Shown: piece after piece, positions 8,849-18,311 of the stretch | How positions within the stretch are numbered: position 1 is the stretch's first letter | How the letters are laid out: each line of letters starts with the position of its first letter | Origin: Akkermansia sp. | GTDB taxonomy: Bacteria; Verrucomicrobiota; Verrucomicrobiia; Verrucomicrobiales; Akkermansiaceae | Length of the DNA stretch: 64,000 nt | Direction of reading: 5' to 3' | NCBI GenBank assembly: GCA_017398355.1 | Contig: JAFQGD010000025.1 | Span: 1 to 64,000, forward strand | Translations under genes and position numbers: made by a program | Notes under the pieces: model-generated | The model's database searches: none | What the model was told of the DNA's origin: nothing | Seen by the model: the letters and a program-made list of their open reading frames with translations, nothing else

Positions 8849-9062
8849 CTCTTTGTCTCCAATGAGTCATATTCCGCAAAAAATAAGGAGATTTAACATT
8901 ATTGGCTTGACGAATCCTTTTTCCGGTAATACAATCTGCCCGTCTTCGGATTCGGACTTTAAATAGAATCCTGGGCTTGAAAAGGGCCCATTTCATAGGG
9001 TAGTTGGGCAGCCGCAGATCTCACGATCTGCGGCTGACTTCGTTCTCAGAAGTGCAGAGAAT
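8849..9062. other. Intergenic region upstream of the TonB-like gene, with a dyad
   Basis: This gap carries the start region of the exb operon. A 12-base-pair dyad (cagccgcagatc / gatctgcggctg, 9009-9037) with a tiny loop lies in it. It is not followed by a T run on either strand, so it may be an operator or a weak second terminator for birA. The stretch 8870-8920 is AT-rich and could hold the exb promoter, but I see no convincing -35/-10 pair. Confidence 0.35.
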
Positions 9063-9097
9063 GCAAAAGGAGCAATCTGTATTGTCCAGATTGCTCC
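9063..9097 (-). terminator. Rho-independent terminator of birA
   Basis: On the minus strand an 11-base-pair perfect stem (ggagcaatctg / cagattgctcc) with a seven-base loop is followed by TTTTGC. It lies 29 bases after the birA stop. Confidence 0.85.
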
Positions 9098-9125
9098 TTC
9101 AAGAAAAAGATTTTCGGGAAAGAAA

Positions 9126-9851
9126 TCAAATGAGTTCTTTGAGACGATTGACCGTGATACCCGGTACGGTAATGGTGGAACCATCGGGACGGCGCAGTAT
9201 GGGCGAGCCATCGTGCTCTACGCCGGCAAAGAAACCACAGATGCGCTCTGTATCTGTAATGGCTACTACAGGGCGGCTTTCGCCCCATGCAGCTTCCAAC
9301 ATGTGAGTGACGGCATCTAAACCACCTTGCTGGAAATAATGGAAAATTTCTGCAATGTCGTCTCCCAGAATCGTGCGGAACTTTTTCACGGAAGGGCAGG
9401 AAGGCACCCAATCGGCCAAACGTGTGGGGGGGTCAATGGTAAGACCGTTCAGGGAATTGAGGTTGTTGAACATATTGACGCCAATGCCAATAGAAGCCAT
9501 GTTGGCAGAGGGGCGTTCTACCAGAATGCCGGCCAGCTTGGATTTTCCCACCAATACATCATTCGGCCAGCGTAAGCGAAGCCCCGGAATATCGTAGGCC
9601 CGCAGAGCATCCATAATGGCTGCACCTGCCACTAGTGGCAACAGCCCCCAGTGTATGTGTGAACGAGGATCAATAGGAAGATTATACGTAACCCATAGCC
9701 CGCCTTCTTCTCCTATCCATGGCCGATTGAAACGGCCTCGTCCCTTCGTTTGACGGCGGGTACTCACAATGGTCCACGCAGGCAATTTGCGAGCCACATT
9801 GAAGGTGGACTCGCACTCATCCAATTCTTCGATTTTCCATTTTATGCTCAC
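9126..9851 (-). CDS. birA: Biotin-[acetyl-CoA-carboxylase] ligase (BirA catalytic type)
   Basis: The enzyme activates biotin to biotinyl-AMP and attaches it to the carrier lysine of biotin-dependent carboxylases. Visible signatures are GRGR (residues 37-40, the adenylate-binding loop), RWPND (94-98, biotin pocket), K103/K105 and GIGVNM (122-127). A C-terminal SH3-like segment with GxxxxxxxDGSxxxxxPDGS follows. There is no N-terminal helix-turn-helix, so it is the monofunctional type that cannot act as a biotin repressor. Length (241) fits that class. Confidence 0.93.
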   Translation of the reverse strand: MSIKWKIEELDECESTFNVARKLPAWTIVSTRRQTKGRGRFNRPWIGEEGGLWVTYNLPIDPRSHIHWGLLPLVAGAAIMDALRAYDIPGLRLRWPNDVLVGKSKLAGILVERPSANMASIGIGVNMFNNLNSLNGLTIDPPTRLADWVPSCPSVKKFRTILGDDIAEIFHYFQQGGLDAVTHMLEAAWGESRPVVAITDTERICGFFAGVEHDGSPILRRPDGSTITVPGITVNRLKELI

Positions 9852-9929
9852 GGGCGTTATTCTACATCACATCGGGGGAAGCGTCCATAAAAATTACGCA
9901 ATTTCGTAAATTTATTTTATCAAAGAACA

Positions 9930-9958
9930 GGTGGTACCCGCCAAATGCGAATACCACC
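9930..9958 (-). terminator. Possible terminator of the phosphate transporter gene
   Basis: Arms ggtggta / taccacc enclose a 15-base loop; on the minus strand they are followed by TGTTCTTTG. The stem is short and the T run broken. It lies 32 bases after the transporter stop and before birA. Confidence 0.4.
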
Positions 9959-9989
9959 AGGGAGAAAGTTGCTTTATTGAGGGGGGAAT

Positions 9990-12335
9990 TTAACCTTCGT
10001 ATAATTCTTTGATACGCTCGATGAGCGCAAATGCGTGGCTGACCATGGCTCGCGTTTCGTTGAGAAGCGTGAGGTAGAGAATGCCGTTGCGCATACCGCT
10101 GTCATCTGTTGCACTATGCATCAGGTGGCGGGTAATACAATCAGCAAAGTCATTGCCGAGCTGCTCAGTGGATTCCAGCATATTCTTAATGCCATCATAA
10201 TCACCGGCTTTGAGCATATCAATCAAGTTCGGGTAGAAGCGCCCAATCTTTTCATTGAGTGCCAGCAAATCCTTGGCCTGATTTTCGTTGAGCCCTTCGT
10301 GTGTGTTGTCAATGTGGTTGAAGCTTGCTTTCACCAAAGTGAGCAAGCACTCGCAGGTTACGAGGGAAATCTCCGTAATGCGGAAGATAAGCTGCCCTCG
10401 GTCTGCTTGTGATGCCGGGATGGTGGGCAGGGTGGGTAATACTTCATTTTCCTTGATTTGCTGAATGTCTCGTTTCAGGTTTCGTGTTTTTTTGCGCAAG
10501 CGTTTCAGCGCATCACGGTCTTCTACCAAGAGTGCTTTCACCATCGCATTGTAGATGCCTACCATGCGCCCCAAACGGCCGGCAGCAGAGGCTCCGAAAT
10601 CACGCATGGAGCTTTCCTTGTTCACATCCAGAAGGCGGATTTCTTCGCGTACGGAATGAGCAAAGAATGTGGATTTGATGAGCAGTACGCCGGCTGTGGT
10701 GAGCATGATGACCATGCCCCATGTGCCACCATAACCCAATACCAATGCCACAAGCAAGGCTGCCAAGCAGGCGGCAATGCCGGTGATGAGCCAACCGCCA
10801 ACAACCGTGAGCACGCCCGTGATGCGGTATACCGCACTATCGCGTCCCCATGCGCGGTCTGCCAAGGAAGTACCCATGGATACCATGAAAATGACGTATG
10901 TGGTGGAGAGTGGAAGCCCCATGTCGGTGCCCACAGAGATGAGAAGCGCTGCAATGGTGAGGTTGACAGATGCACGAATCATATCGTAGTTCACATCCGT
11001 TTCTTCTTCCGGGGTAAGCGGTTTGAAGCGGTTGCCTACAAATTCTGCCACAGGACGGGGGGTGATTTTTTCGATGAATCGAGCGGTATTGAGAGCCGTG
11101 CGCACAATGACTCGCGCCGGTTGGCTGGAACCGAAGCGTTCTTTACCTTGGTTTGCAGAGGAAAGTTTCAGTTCCGTTTCTGTCACTTTGCGTGCTTTCT
11201 TGGAGAAGAAGAGAGCCAATACCATGATGAGACCTGCTCCCAGCAGGTAGTAGGCGCTGGCTGCAGCACCATCACCGGCCAAGATGTTGCCCATCTTAAG
11301 CGTGTATACCACTTCCGGTGTCACCTCGGGGGCAAAGAGCGCATCTTTTGCTGCCATGAAGACACCGATGAAGTTCACCATATCATTACCGGCAAAGGCG
11401 AGAGCCAATGATCCTGTACCGGCTAATACGGCTACACGCAAGGTGTTTATTTTGCAAATGTATTGCAGGAATGCAGAGAAAAGAATCCAGAAGATAGCAG
11501 CCCCACTCACGATAGCCGGTACTAGCCCGGCTTCGATGATGGCCTCAATATCAGACTTGAAGACACTACCTTTGAGCCCCTTGAAGAAAATGAAATAACT
11601 GATGGCGGTGAAAGCCAGACCACACCACAGCGCCCCAATGAGCTTGTACATGCGGTGGTAGCGGAATGTGAAGATGAGGCGTGCTAACCACATGACGATG
11701 GAACCCACCGTAAAGGCAATGGCCACTGAGGCAAAAATAGCGAGTACCATCTTCAGGCATCGTTCCTCGTTGATGTAATCAATGAGCGGGCAGGAGAGGA
11801 ATTCTCCGCTACTGACAATGGCCATACCAATGGCAGAGCCCAGCAAAGAGAATACAAGCGAAACGGTGGTCGATGTGGGAAGCCCCAATGTGTTGAACGT
11901 ATCCAGCAGGATAATGTTTGCCACCATCACAGCCAAATAAAGCAACATGACCTCGTGGAAAGTGAACATAGACGGCTCCATCACGCCGTTGCGCGCCACG
12001 CTCATCATGCCGCTAGAGAAACATGCGCCCAAAAGGACACCCACTGCTGCAACGGTTACAGCTTGATTATAGGTCCCGGCGCGACAACCCAGTGAGGAAT
12101 TGAGGAAGTTGCAAGCATCATTACTCACGCCGACAATCAGCCCGAAGACTGACAACAGCGCCAACATACCGAAGATGACGTAGTATATTTCCATGGTACT
12201 TGCCCCGTTTCTACCATGTTCTGCCATGTAATACAAGAAAAATAATGTGACGATTAGCAGAGTGAGTAGACCCTTTTTTCTTTTTTCTTTACACACAAAG
12301 CTTTCTTCGTTATAGTCATTGGTATGAAAAGTCAA
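9990..12335 (-). CDS. pit: Inorganic phosphate transporter (PiT family) with C-terminal PhoU-like domain
   Basis: A cation-coupled low-affinity phosphate carrier of the inner membrane. The two PiT signature repeats are visible: GVSNDACNF (residues 69-77) and AGNDMVNF (about 312-319), each followed by a hydrophobic core; LPTSTTVS and LPLSTTYVI are the paired re-entrant loops. About ten to twelve membrane segments fill residues 20-560. The last 180 residues are a charged helical domain (KKTRNLKRDIQQIKEN onward) like PhoU/DUF47, which in other bacteria is often a separate gene next to pit. The start overlaps the divergent exported-protein gene by 12 bases, so their promoters lie inside each other's coding ends. 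Confidence 0.92.
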   Translation of the reverse strand: MTFHTNDYNEESFVCKEKRKKGLLTLLIVTLFFLYYMAEHGRNGASTMEIYYVIFGMLALLSVFGLIVGVSNDACNFLNSSLGCRAGTYNQAVTVAAVGVLLGACFSSGMMSVARNGVMEPSMFTFHEVMLLYLAVMVANIILLDTFNTLGLPTSTTVSLVFSLLGSAIGMAIVSSGEFLSCPLIDYINEERCLKMVLAIFASVAIAFTVGSIVMWLARLIFTFRYHRMYKLIGALWCGLAFTAISYFIFFKGLKGSVFKSDIEAIIEAGLVPAIVSGAAIFWILFSAFLQYICKINTLRVAVLAGTGSLALAFAGNDMVNFIGVFMAAKDALFAPEVTPEVVYTLKMGNILAGDGAAASAYYLLGAGLIMVLALFFSKKARKVTETELKLSSANQGKERFGSSQPARVIVRTALNTARFIEKITPRPVAEFVGNRFKPLTPEEETDVNYDMIRASVNLTIAALLISVGTDMGLPLSTTYVIFMVSMGTSLADRAWGRDSAVYRITGVLTVVGGWLITGIAACLAALLVALVLGYGGTWGMVIMLTTAGVLLIKSTFFAHSVREEIRLLDVNKESSMRDFGASAAGRLGRMVGIYNAMVKALLVEDRDALKRLRKKTRNLKRDIQQIKENEVLPTLPTIPASQADRGQLIFRITEISLVTCECLLTLVKASFNHIDNTHEGLNENQAKDLLALNEKIGRFYPNLIDMLKAGDYDGIKNMLESTEQLGNDFADCITRHLMHSATDDSGMRNGILYLTLLNETRAMVSHAFALIERIKELYEG

Positions 12336-14420
12336 TCGGTTTTAGTTACATTGGCCTTGTTATCCGCAACTTTGCATGTTTCTGTAGATGCTAAGCAGGC
12401 ATCGGCCGGGGAAATGTTTACGGAGCTTGCTCAGCCGATGTCTAAAAAGGATGCAGACCTAGTTGCTCGGCGTGGCGTGTTGGGGGCTTTGGCGTATGTG
12501 CCGGTAGAAACGGATGGATTTATTGCTTTTGCTGATATGGGGAAACATATAGGTAGGGCCATATCCGGCGGTATGTTGTTGGATCAGCCGGTGGGACCGG
12601 TGCCACCGGAAATATTGGCATTGAAAAGTGTAGCTGTGAGTATGGGCGCCGGTGGGGCAGATGGTTTGCGTTTGCTATTGCCCGTGCTTGCTTCTGCTTC
12701 TCATCGGGAGGACGGTGTAGAAGGCTGGGTGGATGAGGCTGATTCAGCAACGGCGCAAAAGATGAAAGAGGCGATACAGCAGTTGGTGGAAGAGCAAAAG
12801 AGGAATGCTGTAGAAGATTTCCGGAATAACTGGCAGCTTAAGTCTATTTATGCTGTCGTTTCTTTGGATGAGAAGCAGCAAAAGCAGGTGGAACAGTGGG
12901 CCAACATGATAGTATCCATGCTCTTGGTTTCGTATGCTGATCAGGCTGAGACGTTGGAGTATGGGGCCTTCCGTGGTGTAAAAATCAAAAATGCCCCTGT
13001 TACACAAGGAGCGGGGAGAGACATCTGCATCATGGTGAAATCGGTAGATTCTTCGCTTGTTGTAGTGTTGTGTGGCAATCCTCAGGAAATTCGCGAGCCC
13101 GGTACAATAGAGCAGTCAGCGCTTGCTTCGTGTGCACTTTCTGCATGTGATGCCTGTTTGGATGATTTGTTTTTTGTGAGCCACAGTAGCCGGGATATGG
13201 TGCGCGTGATGGAAGAATGGAATCGCAGCAGCATATCTCATACGGCAGATATGGCGCGGCGTATTTTTGAGGTGTTGGGGGCAGCTGATGCGGCACAAAA
13301 GGTGGCGTTTGATAAGGCTGCAGTCGGTGTCAATGTGCTGCTGGAGCAGGTGTTGTCTGCATGTGGCGCTCAGCAAAATCAGGATAATACATTACTGTGC
13401 CGCATTAACAAGAAGAATTTGGTGTTGGAATATAGCGGTGATGCGATGGGAGCCGCCTACGAACCCGGTGTCTTGCGCTATGCCGCGCAGGCAAAGACCG
13501 CAGACAATATCCTGTATGCGGAGTCCACTCCTTTCTCTAGTAAAACGCCGGCCCCGAACTGGGAAAAAATACTCTCTGCTTTGTTGGATGTTGGGCGAGG
13601 TTATTCTTTGACATTACCTGCCGAAAGTAGAGCAGATGATGAAAAACTGTGGCGTACTTTGGAGGCGCTGCAACCGGAGTTTAATATGCTGGGACAAGCG
13701 TTTTCGACGGTTGGTAGCGGGTTGGGAAGAGGCGGTGCTGTACTCATAGATTCAGCGGCTGGCTTGCCTTCTTTCTTTGGAGGATCTCGCAACAATCAGA
13801 TTGCGATGCCTCGGTTAGCCTATTGTCTGCCGGTGACGCAGCGGGACTGTTTGTCACGAGGGTGGAATGAAATACTCACTGCTGCAGAGGGCGTGGCTGA
13901 AAAGTTGTTTGGGAGTCGCTTATTGATAAAGGCGCTTGCATTTCCATCAAAAAAAGTAGGAGTGGCTGATTCTTATAGCCTGTATATGCCGATATGTACG
14001 GAAAATATGATACCTAATGTAACGGTGAGCGATTCCGCTTTTGTTGCAGGTACATCATCTGCTTACAATGAAAAATTAGCAAATGAAGCCACGGGTACTA
14101 CGAAGTACCAGGGGGCTGTATTCGCCTTGCATTTCGAAAATCTTGCATCCACCTTGCGTGGAATTGCAGATTCCTATCGTTCCCGCATTCCGGCGGAGGA
14201 AGAGGCTGTCCCCATGGCTTTCTCTGATGATGTAACACCCGTAAGCGAGGAAAAATCAACCGCAGAGTTAACCACGTTGGAAAAGGTGTCTGAGACTCTG
14301 GAAGAGTTGGCGGTAGCTGCTGAGTTGACTGCCGATTTGGCGGAAAGTATGTATGGCTCTATTACCATTTCTGCCGACCGATGCACGCTGCGTACGGTTG
14401 TGAACTTGCAGCAGAAGTGA
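12324..14420 (+). CDS. Large exported protein, unknown function
   Basis: The 698-residue product has a typical signal peptide (residues 1-23; K then hydrophobic, ending V-S-V-D-A-K). The mature part is mixed alpha/beta without repeats. Residues 60-120 (QPVGPVPPEILALKS) and the rest loosely recall DUF3352-like exported proteins, which is a weak resemblance. It has few cysteines in pairs and no catalytic motif I can name. It starts inside the 5' end of the divergent pit gene (12-base overlap), which may mean shared regulation. Predicted periplasmic or surface location is the firmest statement possible. Confidence 0.75.
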   Translation: MKSQSVLVTLALLSATLHVSVDAKQASAGEMFTELAQPMSKKDADLVARRGVLGALAYVPVETDGFIAFADMGKHIGRAISGGMLLDQPVGPVPPEILALKSVAVSMGAGGADGLRLLLPVLASASHREDGVEGWVDEADSATAQKMKEAIQQLVEEQKRNAVEDFRNNWQLKSIYAVVSLDEKQQKQVEQWANMIVSMLLVSYADQAETLEYGAFRGVKIKNAPVTQGAGRDICIMVKSVDSSLVVVLCGNPQEIREPGTIEQSALASCALSACDACLDDLFFVSHSSRDMVRVMEEWNRSSISHTADMARRIFEVLGAADAAQKVAFDKAAVGVNVLLEQVLSACGAQQNQDNTLLCRINKKNLVLEYSGDAMGAAYEPGVLRYAAQAKTADNILYAESTPFSSKTPAPNWEKILSALLDVGRGYSLTLPAESRADDEKLWRTLEALQPEFNMLGQAFSTVGSGLGRGGAVLIDSAAGLPSFFGGSRNNQIAMPRLAYCLPVTQRDCLSRGWNEILTAAEGVAEKLFGSRLLIKALAFPSKKVGVADSYSLYMPICTENMIPNVTVSDSAFVAGTSSAYNEKLANEATGTTKYQGAVFALHFENLASTLRGIADSYRSRIPAEEEAVPMAFSDDVTPVSEEKSTAELTTLEKVSETLEELAVAAELTADLAESMYGSITISADRCTLRTVVNLQQK

Positions 14421-14486
14421 TTTTTTCGGTCAGTTTGAGCCACCTCCGCACCTTCGTTCCCGTGCGAAATGGGAGGGTACGGTTTT

Positions 14487-15833
14487 TTATCGCCGACGGC
14501 GGAAATAACCGCGTTCCCGGGGCCTCAGCACCAGGAGAGCCACTGCCCAGCACGCCCAGCATATCGAAGCGGTTGTCACGCTGAACCACACTCCGTTGGC
14601 AACACAAATGCTGGTTTGCCAGTATAAAGCAGCCAAACTGCCCAGAATGATGAGAAACCGCAAGATACCGGGTAGCCACGGAAGTATCAATAAGGCAAGC
14701 GCTATGCAGGCGGTGGCAATGGCGGGAATCCACACGTTTGTCTGGACTTGGGCCGGTTCCAGTACTCGCCCGCCACAGGGGCGAGCTGTTTTGGTGTATT
14801 CAATTTTTTCTTTTCCGATGAGCTGGGAGGTAGTGGCGGCCAGAAGCTGGAGCCTTTCAGCGTTTTCTCCACCCTCATGCGGTTGAGCGATGACGATGCA
14901 GGGCTTGTCTCCTAATGTTTTGACTTGCTCGCTTTTGCCACCCACAACATCCGCTAAAGGTATGTCTGTGGTGATGGCATGAGTAATGCGTGTTCGCCCG
15001 TGTTCATCCAATGGCAGACTGCGGCCACCAAAGCGGATATCGCGTCCTAAGCGTACGCCTACGTCTGCCGGGGTGAGTCCCAAGTGCATGAGTGCCAAAC
15101 GCAGGGGGAGTGTGGGGATTGTTTCACCATTCCAGCGCATGAGCAAAGGATAAGATATCTCTGCAAGGGAGGATGGCTTCTGGGTTAGCGGCTCATCATC
15201 AAGCCAATCGGGAGCCCAAGTTACCTTGAGGGCATCCGGAGATGCGGCCAAGCCATTGGGGTAGGGTTTGTTGGCGGCGGGCAGGCCGGTGGGGTCGCCT
15301 TCAACCTGGTCTGCGGGGATAGAAATGCTGCGCAGAGCCACCGGAGTGAAATCCGCTTGGGCGGCAGTGCGACCTCGCAGCCCTATGACTGCACTGTCGA
15401 ATCCTTGTAAGGCTTGGCAGAACATCTGGCGCGCCATGTCGCCCGGCTCTTCTTGCCACACAAAGGGTGCTGATACACCCACGGAACGAGCCCCGGCCTG
15501 CGACAGATAGCGCAGTATGACTGCCATATCCTGGGTTTGTAGAGGCAGGGCTGCAAAACAATTTTGCGCTGTTGTATCGCTGAGTTCCACTTTTCCCACT
15601 GCCGGGCAGATGAGGGTGCGTTTTTCATTCAGCACCGTTTCCATCTTCAACTCTTTACCGGGGATGCGGAGTTGGGCGTGTTCCTGTTTCTGCCACCCGT
15701 TCATATGCCCAATGAAGTCAAATACGGCTGTATCAGCTTCGGAGAAAAAGCTTTTACCGGCAAACCAGATACCGGCTATGAGGATGCTCCAAAAGACCCA
15801 GCCCTTGAGGCTTATAGAACGGCTTGTAGACAT
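14487..15833 (-). CDS. CHASE2-like extracytoplasmic sensor-domain protein
   Basis: An N-terminal membrane helix (about residues 10-28) is followed by a roughly 330-residue extracytoplasmic region with CHASE2-like features: D-x-x-x-F-D-F near the start, an alternating strand/helix body, and a later segment reading DKPCIVIAQPHEGG. Two to three membrane helices end the protein (about 365-438). There is no cytoplasmic kinase, cyclase or GGDEF domain behind it, so it cannot signal by itself as classic CHASE2 receptors do. Its start overlaps the sugar-kinase gene upstream by 22 bases, implying translational coupling. Function is unknown. Confidence 0.65.
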   Translation of the reverse strand: MSTSRSISLKGWVFWSILIAGIWFAGKSFFSEADTAVFDFIGHMNGWQKQEHAQLRIPGKELKMETVLNEKRTLICPAVGKVELSDTTAQNCFAALPLQTQDMAVILRYLSQAGARSVGVSAPFVWQEEPGDMARQMFCQALQGFDSAVIGLRGRTAAQADFTPVALRSISIPADQVEGDPTGLPAANKPYPNGLAASPDALKVTWAPDWLDDEPLTQKPSSLAEISYPLLMRWNGETIPTLPLRLALMHLGLTPADVGVRLGRDIRFGGRSLPLDEHGRTRITHAITTDIPLADVVGGKSEQVKTLGDKPCIVIAQPHEGGENAERLQLLAATTSQLIGKEKIEYTKTARPCGGRVLEPAQVQTNVWIPAIATACIALALLILPWLPGILRFLIILGSLAALYWQTSICVANGVWFSVTTASICWACWAVALLVLRPRERGYFRRRR

Positions 15834-16783
15834 GCTGCTGCTTGGGCTGCGGGTGAGCCGGCGGGGGCGAGAGAAATGGCCTGTCTAAGGGCGCTCAACC
15901 CCGCCGGTATGAGGTCGAGATACCATTTTTTGTGTTGATGAATGCCTATGTTAGCATAGGCACCCAGCGCTTGCATGATGCGTTGTAAGGCGCAGGCTGC
16001 GTAGATGCTGCGGTCGATGCGCAGGCCTCGCAGTTGTTCCCAGTATAGCAGAAGCTCAGCCTGCTCAGCCGGGCTTAGTTGCATGTAGGGATCCAGCAGC
16101 AGGGAGGCCATATCATATTCCGGCCTACCTGCTCTCATGCCTTGGAAATCGATGAGCCAGGCATCTCCTTGATAAAGCATGACGTTTTGGCTCTGAAAAT
16201 CTCTGTGTACGGCAGAAACCGGTAGTGCCGCCAAATATTCTGCCAGTGATACCATGGCTGCTTGCTGCATGAATGCTGCGGCTTCTTTGCCACAATATGT
16301 TTGTAGATAATGCTCAGCAAAGTACCCTTGTTCCCAGCGATAGAGAGCCACGTCAAATCCGGGCTGTAGCACCCAGTTTGGTTTGCAGGTGTGCAGCTTG
16401 TGAATGGATTGAATCGTCCGGACGTAGGCTTCTCTTCTTGTATGCCAATTTTCTTGTTTGAGGCTCAGCAGGTCTGTTTTGCCTAAATCTTGCACCAAGC
16501 ACGCGCCGCAGCCGTTTCCGCAATCCAATTCTTCCAGAATGGCAGGTACGAGGACGCCTGCTTTTCTGAGCCCATGTGCAGCAGGTAAGAATGAGTTGTT
16601 GTCAGCGCGCTCAGGTGTCCAATAGATGCCGATGCACCCGGGTAGCCGGGAGCTGCGCACAATGGCTCGCCCCGATGCCCCCGCTGCGATGACTTGTAGG
16701 CTTTCCGGGGGTACCATTAGCCCCGCATGTTGTTGCATGAGTCGGGCTAGAGTCAATCGCGCTTGTTCGGAAATTTGGTACAT
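15812..16783 (-). CDS. Aminoglycoside-phosphotransferase-fold kinase, AmgK-like (cell-wall sugar kinase)
   Basis: The 323-residue protein has the APH-fold catalytic loop VHRDFQSQN (about residues 190-198) and metal-binding LIDFQGM (about 209-215), followed by PEYDMASLLLDPY. HRDFxSQN together with IDFQ and YDxASLLxDxY is the pattern of AmgK, the anomeric kinase that phosphorylates N-acetylmuramic acid or N-acetylglucosamine in peptidoglycan recycling. The gene for the partner MurU is not in this window, so the substrate is inferred. It overlaps the CHASE2-like gene and follows a small membrane-protein gene by 22 bases. Confidence 0.8.
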   Translation of the reverse strand: MYQISEQARLTLARLMQQHAGLMVPPESLQVIAAGASGRAIVRSSRLPGCIGIYWTPERADNNSFLPAAHGLRKAGVLVPAILEELDCGNGCGACLVQDLGKTDLLSLKQENWHTRREAYVRTIQSIHKLHTCKPNWVLQPGFDVALYRWEQGYFAEHYLQTYCGKEAAAFMQQAAMVSLAEYLAALPVSAVHRDFQSQNVMLYQGDAWLIDFQGMRAGRPEYDMASLLLDPYMQLSPAEQAELLLYWEQLRGLRIDRSIYAACALQRIMQALGAYANIGIHQHKKWYLDLIPAGLSALRQAISLAPAGSPAAQAAACLQAVL

Positions 16784-16805
16784 GGGGCAGGGGAATACTG
16801 CAAAA

Positions 16806-17123
16806 TCAGGTGGAGGAATCGCTGTCGCCTTTCATCTGCGCCTTTTGTGCTGTTTTTTTGATATTTCCGGTGGTGTCGTTGCCGGACATCAGGATGGGAC
16901 CATGCCCCATTACTGCACTCTTCTCACACTGCACAGCAATCTGGGTGAGCAAATACAGCGCTGTGCCCACGGCCAAAGCCCATCCTTCCATGGCAAGGCC
17001 ATTCAGGAATGCTGCGTAGTCTTGCATTGGCTGCTGGTGTTGAAGATATGCCACCATTTTCACCACTCCGCAAAACGCGAAAAAGGCAGAGGTTAAATAT
17101 CCCAGTAGTACAGCAATAGCCAT
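16806..17123 (-). CDS. Small membrane protein, unknown
   Basis: A 105-residue protein with two hydrophobic helices (about residues 3-25 and 44-64) and a polar, Lys/Asp/Ser-rich C-terminal tail (about 80-105). It sits 22 bases before the AmgK-like kinase and 48 bases after aroC on the same strand, probably in one transcript. No family recognised. Confidence 0.6.
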   Translation of the reverse strand: MAIAVLLGYLTSAFFAFCGVVKMVAYLQHQQPMQDYAAFLNGLAMEGWALAVGTALYLLTQIAVQCEKSAVMGHGPILMSGNDTTGNIKKTAQKAQMKGDSDSST

Positions 17124-17171
17124 GCGCTTATTGTATCAGATTAGAGGGTTATGTCAAGCCGTGCGCTATCC

Positions 17172-18260
17172 TCACGCCATGCAGGAAACGCTCTGTTGGC
17201 GGAGCAGATGCTCGCAGAGCACGAGCCATGCCATGGCCTCCACTATAGGAACAGCTCGGGGTAAAACACATGGATCGTGCCGGCCTTTGCCTCGCAGTTT
17301 TACCTCTTGGCGGGCATCATTCACAGTATCTTGCTCTATCATGAGCGTGGCCGTGGGCTTGAAGGCCATACGCATGTTGATATCCTCCCCATTGGAAATG
17401 CCACCCTGAATACCGCCGGAGCGATTGGTGCGGGTGCGCACACGTTCGCCTTCCATGTAGAATTCATCATTGTGCTCGCTACCACAACAGCCTGCCGCTG
17501 CAAATCCTGAGCCCACCTCAAAGCCTTTGCATGCCGGTATGCTCATCATGGCATGCGCAAGGGTAGCTTCCAATTTATCGAATACGGGGTCTCCCAAGCC
17601 TACGGGGGTATTGCGCACTGTGCAGGCAACCACTCCGCCCAACGAGTCTCCTGCGCTGCGAGCTTCGCGGATGAGTTGAGCCATTTGCTCTGCGCTTGCA
17701 GTATCTGCTGTGCGCACAATGTTGCTTTCCACAACCGTGCGCTGTACTTCCTCCGCCTTTGTGGGGCACACGCAATGGCGCACTTGCTGCACCCATGCCA
17801 GTACATCTGTTTCCGGAGCCAGTGCTTTCACGACTGCACGCGCTACAGCTCCGGCTGCGACTCGCGCGATAGTCTCACGCGCGCTGGCTCGCCCACCCCC
17901 GGCCCACGCGCGAATGCCATACTTGGCATCGTAGCAGAAATCTGCGTGCGAGGGGCGGTACGTGTGCTGCATCTCATCATAGGCAGAGGAGCGGTGGTCT
18001 TTGTTGCGTACCAGCAAAGCAATGGGGGTGCCCAAAGTCAGTCCATCCAATACGCCACTGAGAATCTCTACCTTATCTTCTTCAGAACGGGGCGTGACGA
18101 TGTCGCTCTGACCCGGGCGTCGGCGGTCCAGCTCTCGTTGAATATCCTCTACTGCCAGAGGAACTCGGGCCGGACATCCATCTATCACAACACCCACTCC
18201 CACGCCATGGGATTCTCCCCATGTGCTGATTTTGAAAACGGAACCAAATGAACTGGACAT
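17172..18260 (-). CDS. aroC: Chorismate synthase
   Basis: This FMN-dependent enzyme makes chorismate from 5-enolpyruvylshikimate 3-phosphate, the last common step of the shikimate pathway. The three family signatures are present: GESHG (residues 15-19, STWGESHG), the middle pattern [16 protein letters not shown] (about 115-130) and the C-terminal stretch with [13 protein letters not shown] (about 279-291). Length (362) is normal. It feeds pheA, which lies 12 kb away in this window. Confidence 0.96.
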   Translation of the reverse strand: MSSSFGSVFKISTWGESHGVGVGVVIDGCPARVPLAVEDIQRELDRRRPGQSDIVTPRSEEDKVEILSGVLDGLTLGTPIALLVRNKDHRSSAYDEMQHTYRPSHADFCYDAKYGIRAWAGGGRASARETIARVAAGAVARAVVKALAPETDVLAWVQQVRHCVCPTKAEEVQRTVVESNIVRTADTASAEQMAQLIREARSAGDSLGGVVACTVRNTPVGLGDPVFDKLEATLAHAMMSIPACKGFEVGSGFAAAGCCGSEHNDEFYMEGERVRTRTNRSGGIQGGISNGEDINMRMAFKPTATLMIEQDTVNDARQEVKLRGKGRHDPCVLPRAVPIVEAMAWLVLCEHLLRQQSVSCMA

Positions 18261-18311
18261 AATCTTGTGCGGAGGATGATACCTGATGCCTGTGGGAAAA
18301 GCAAGTGCGTA

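Noticed and set aside
9009-9037. GC-rich dyad considered as a terminator
   Set aside because: No T run on either strand; kept only as a feature of the intergenic region.
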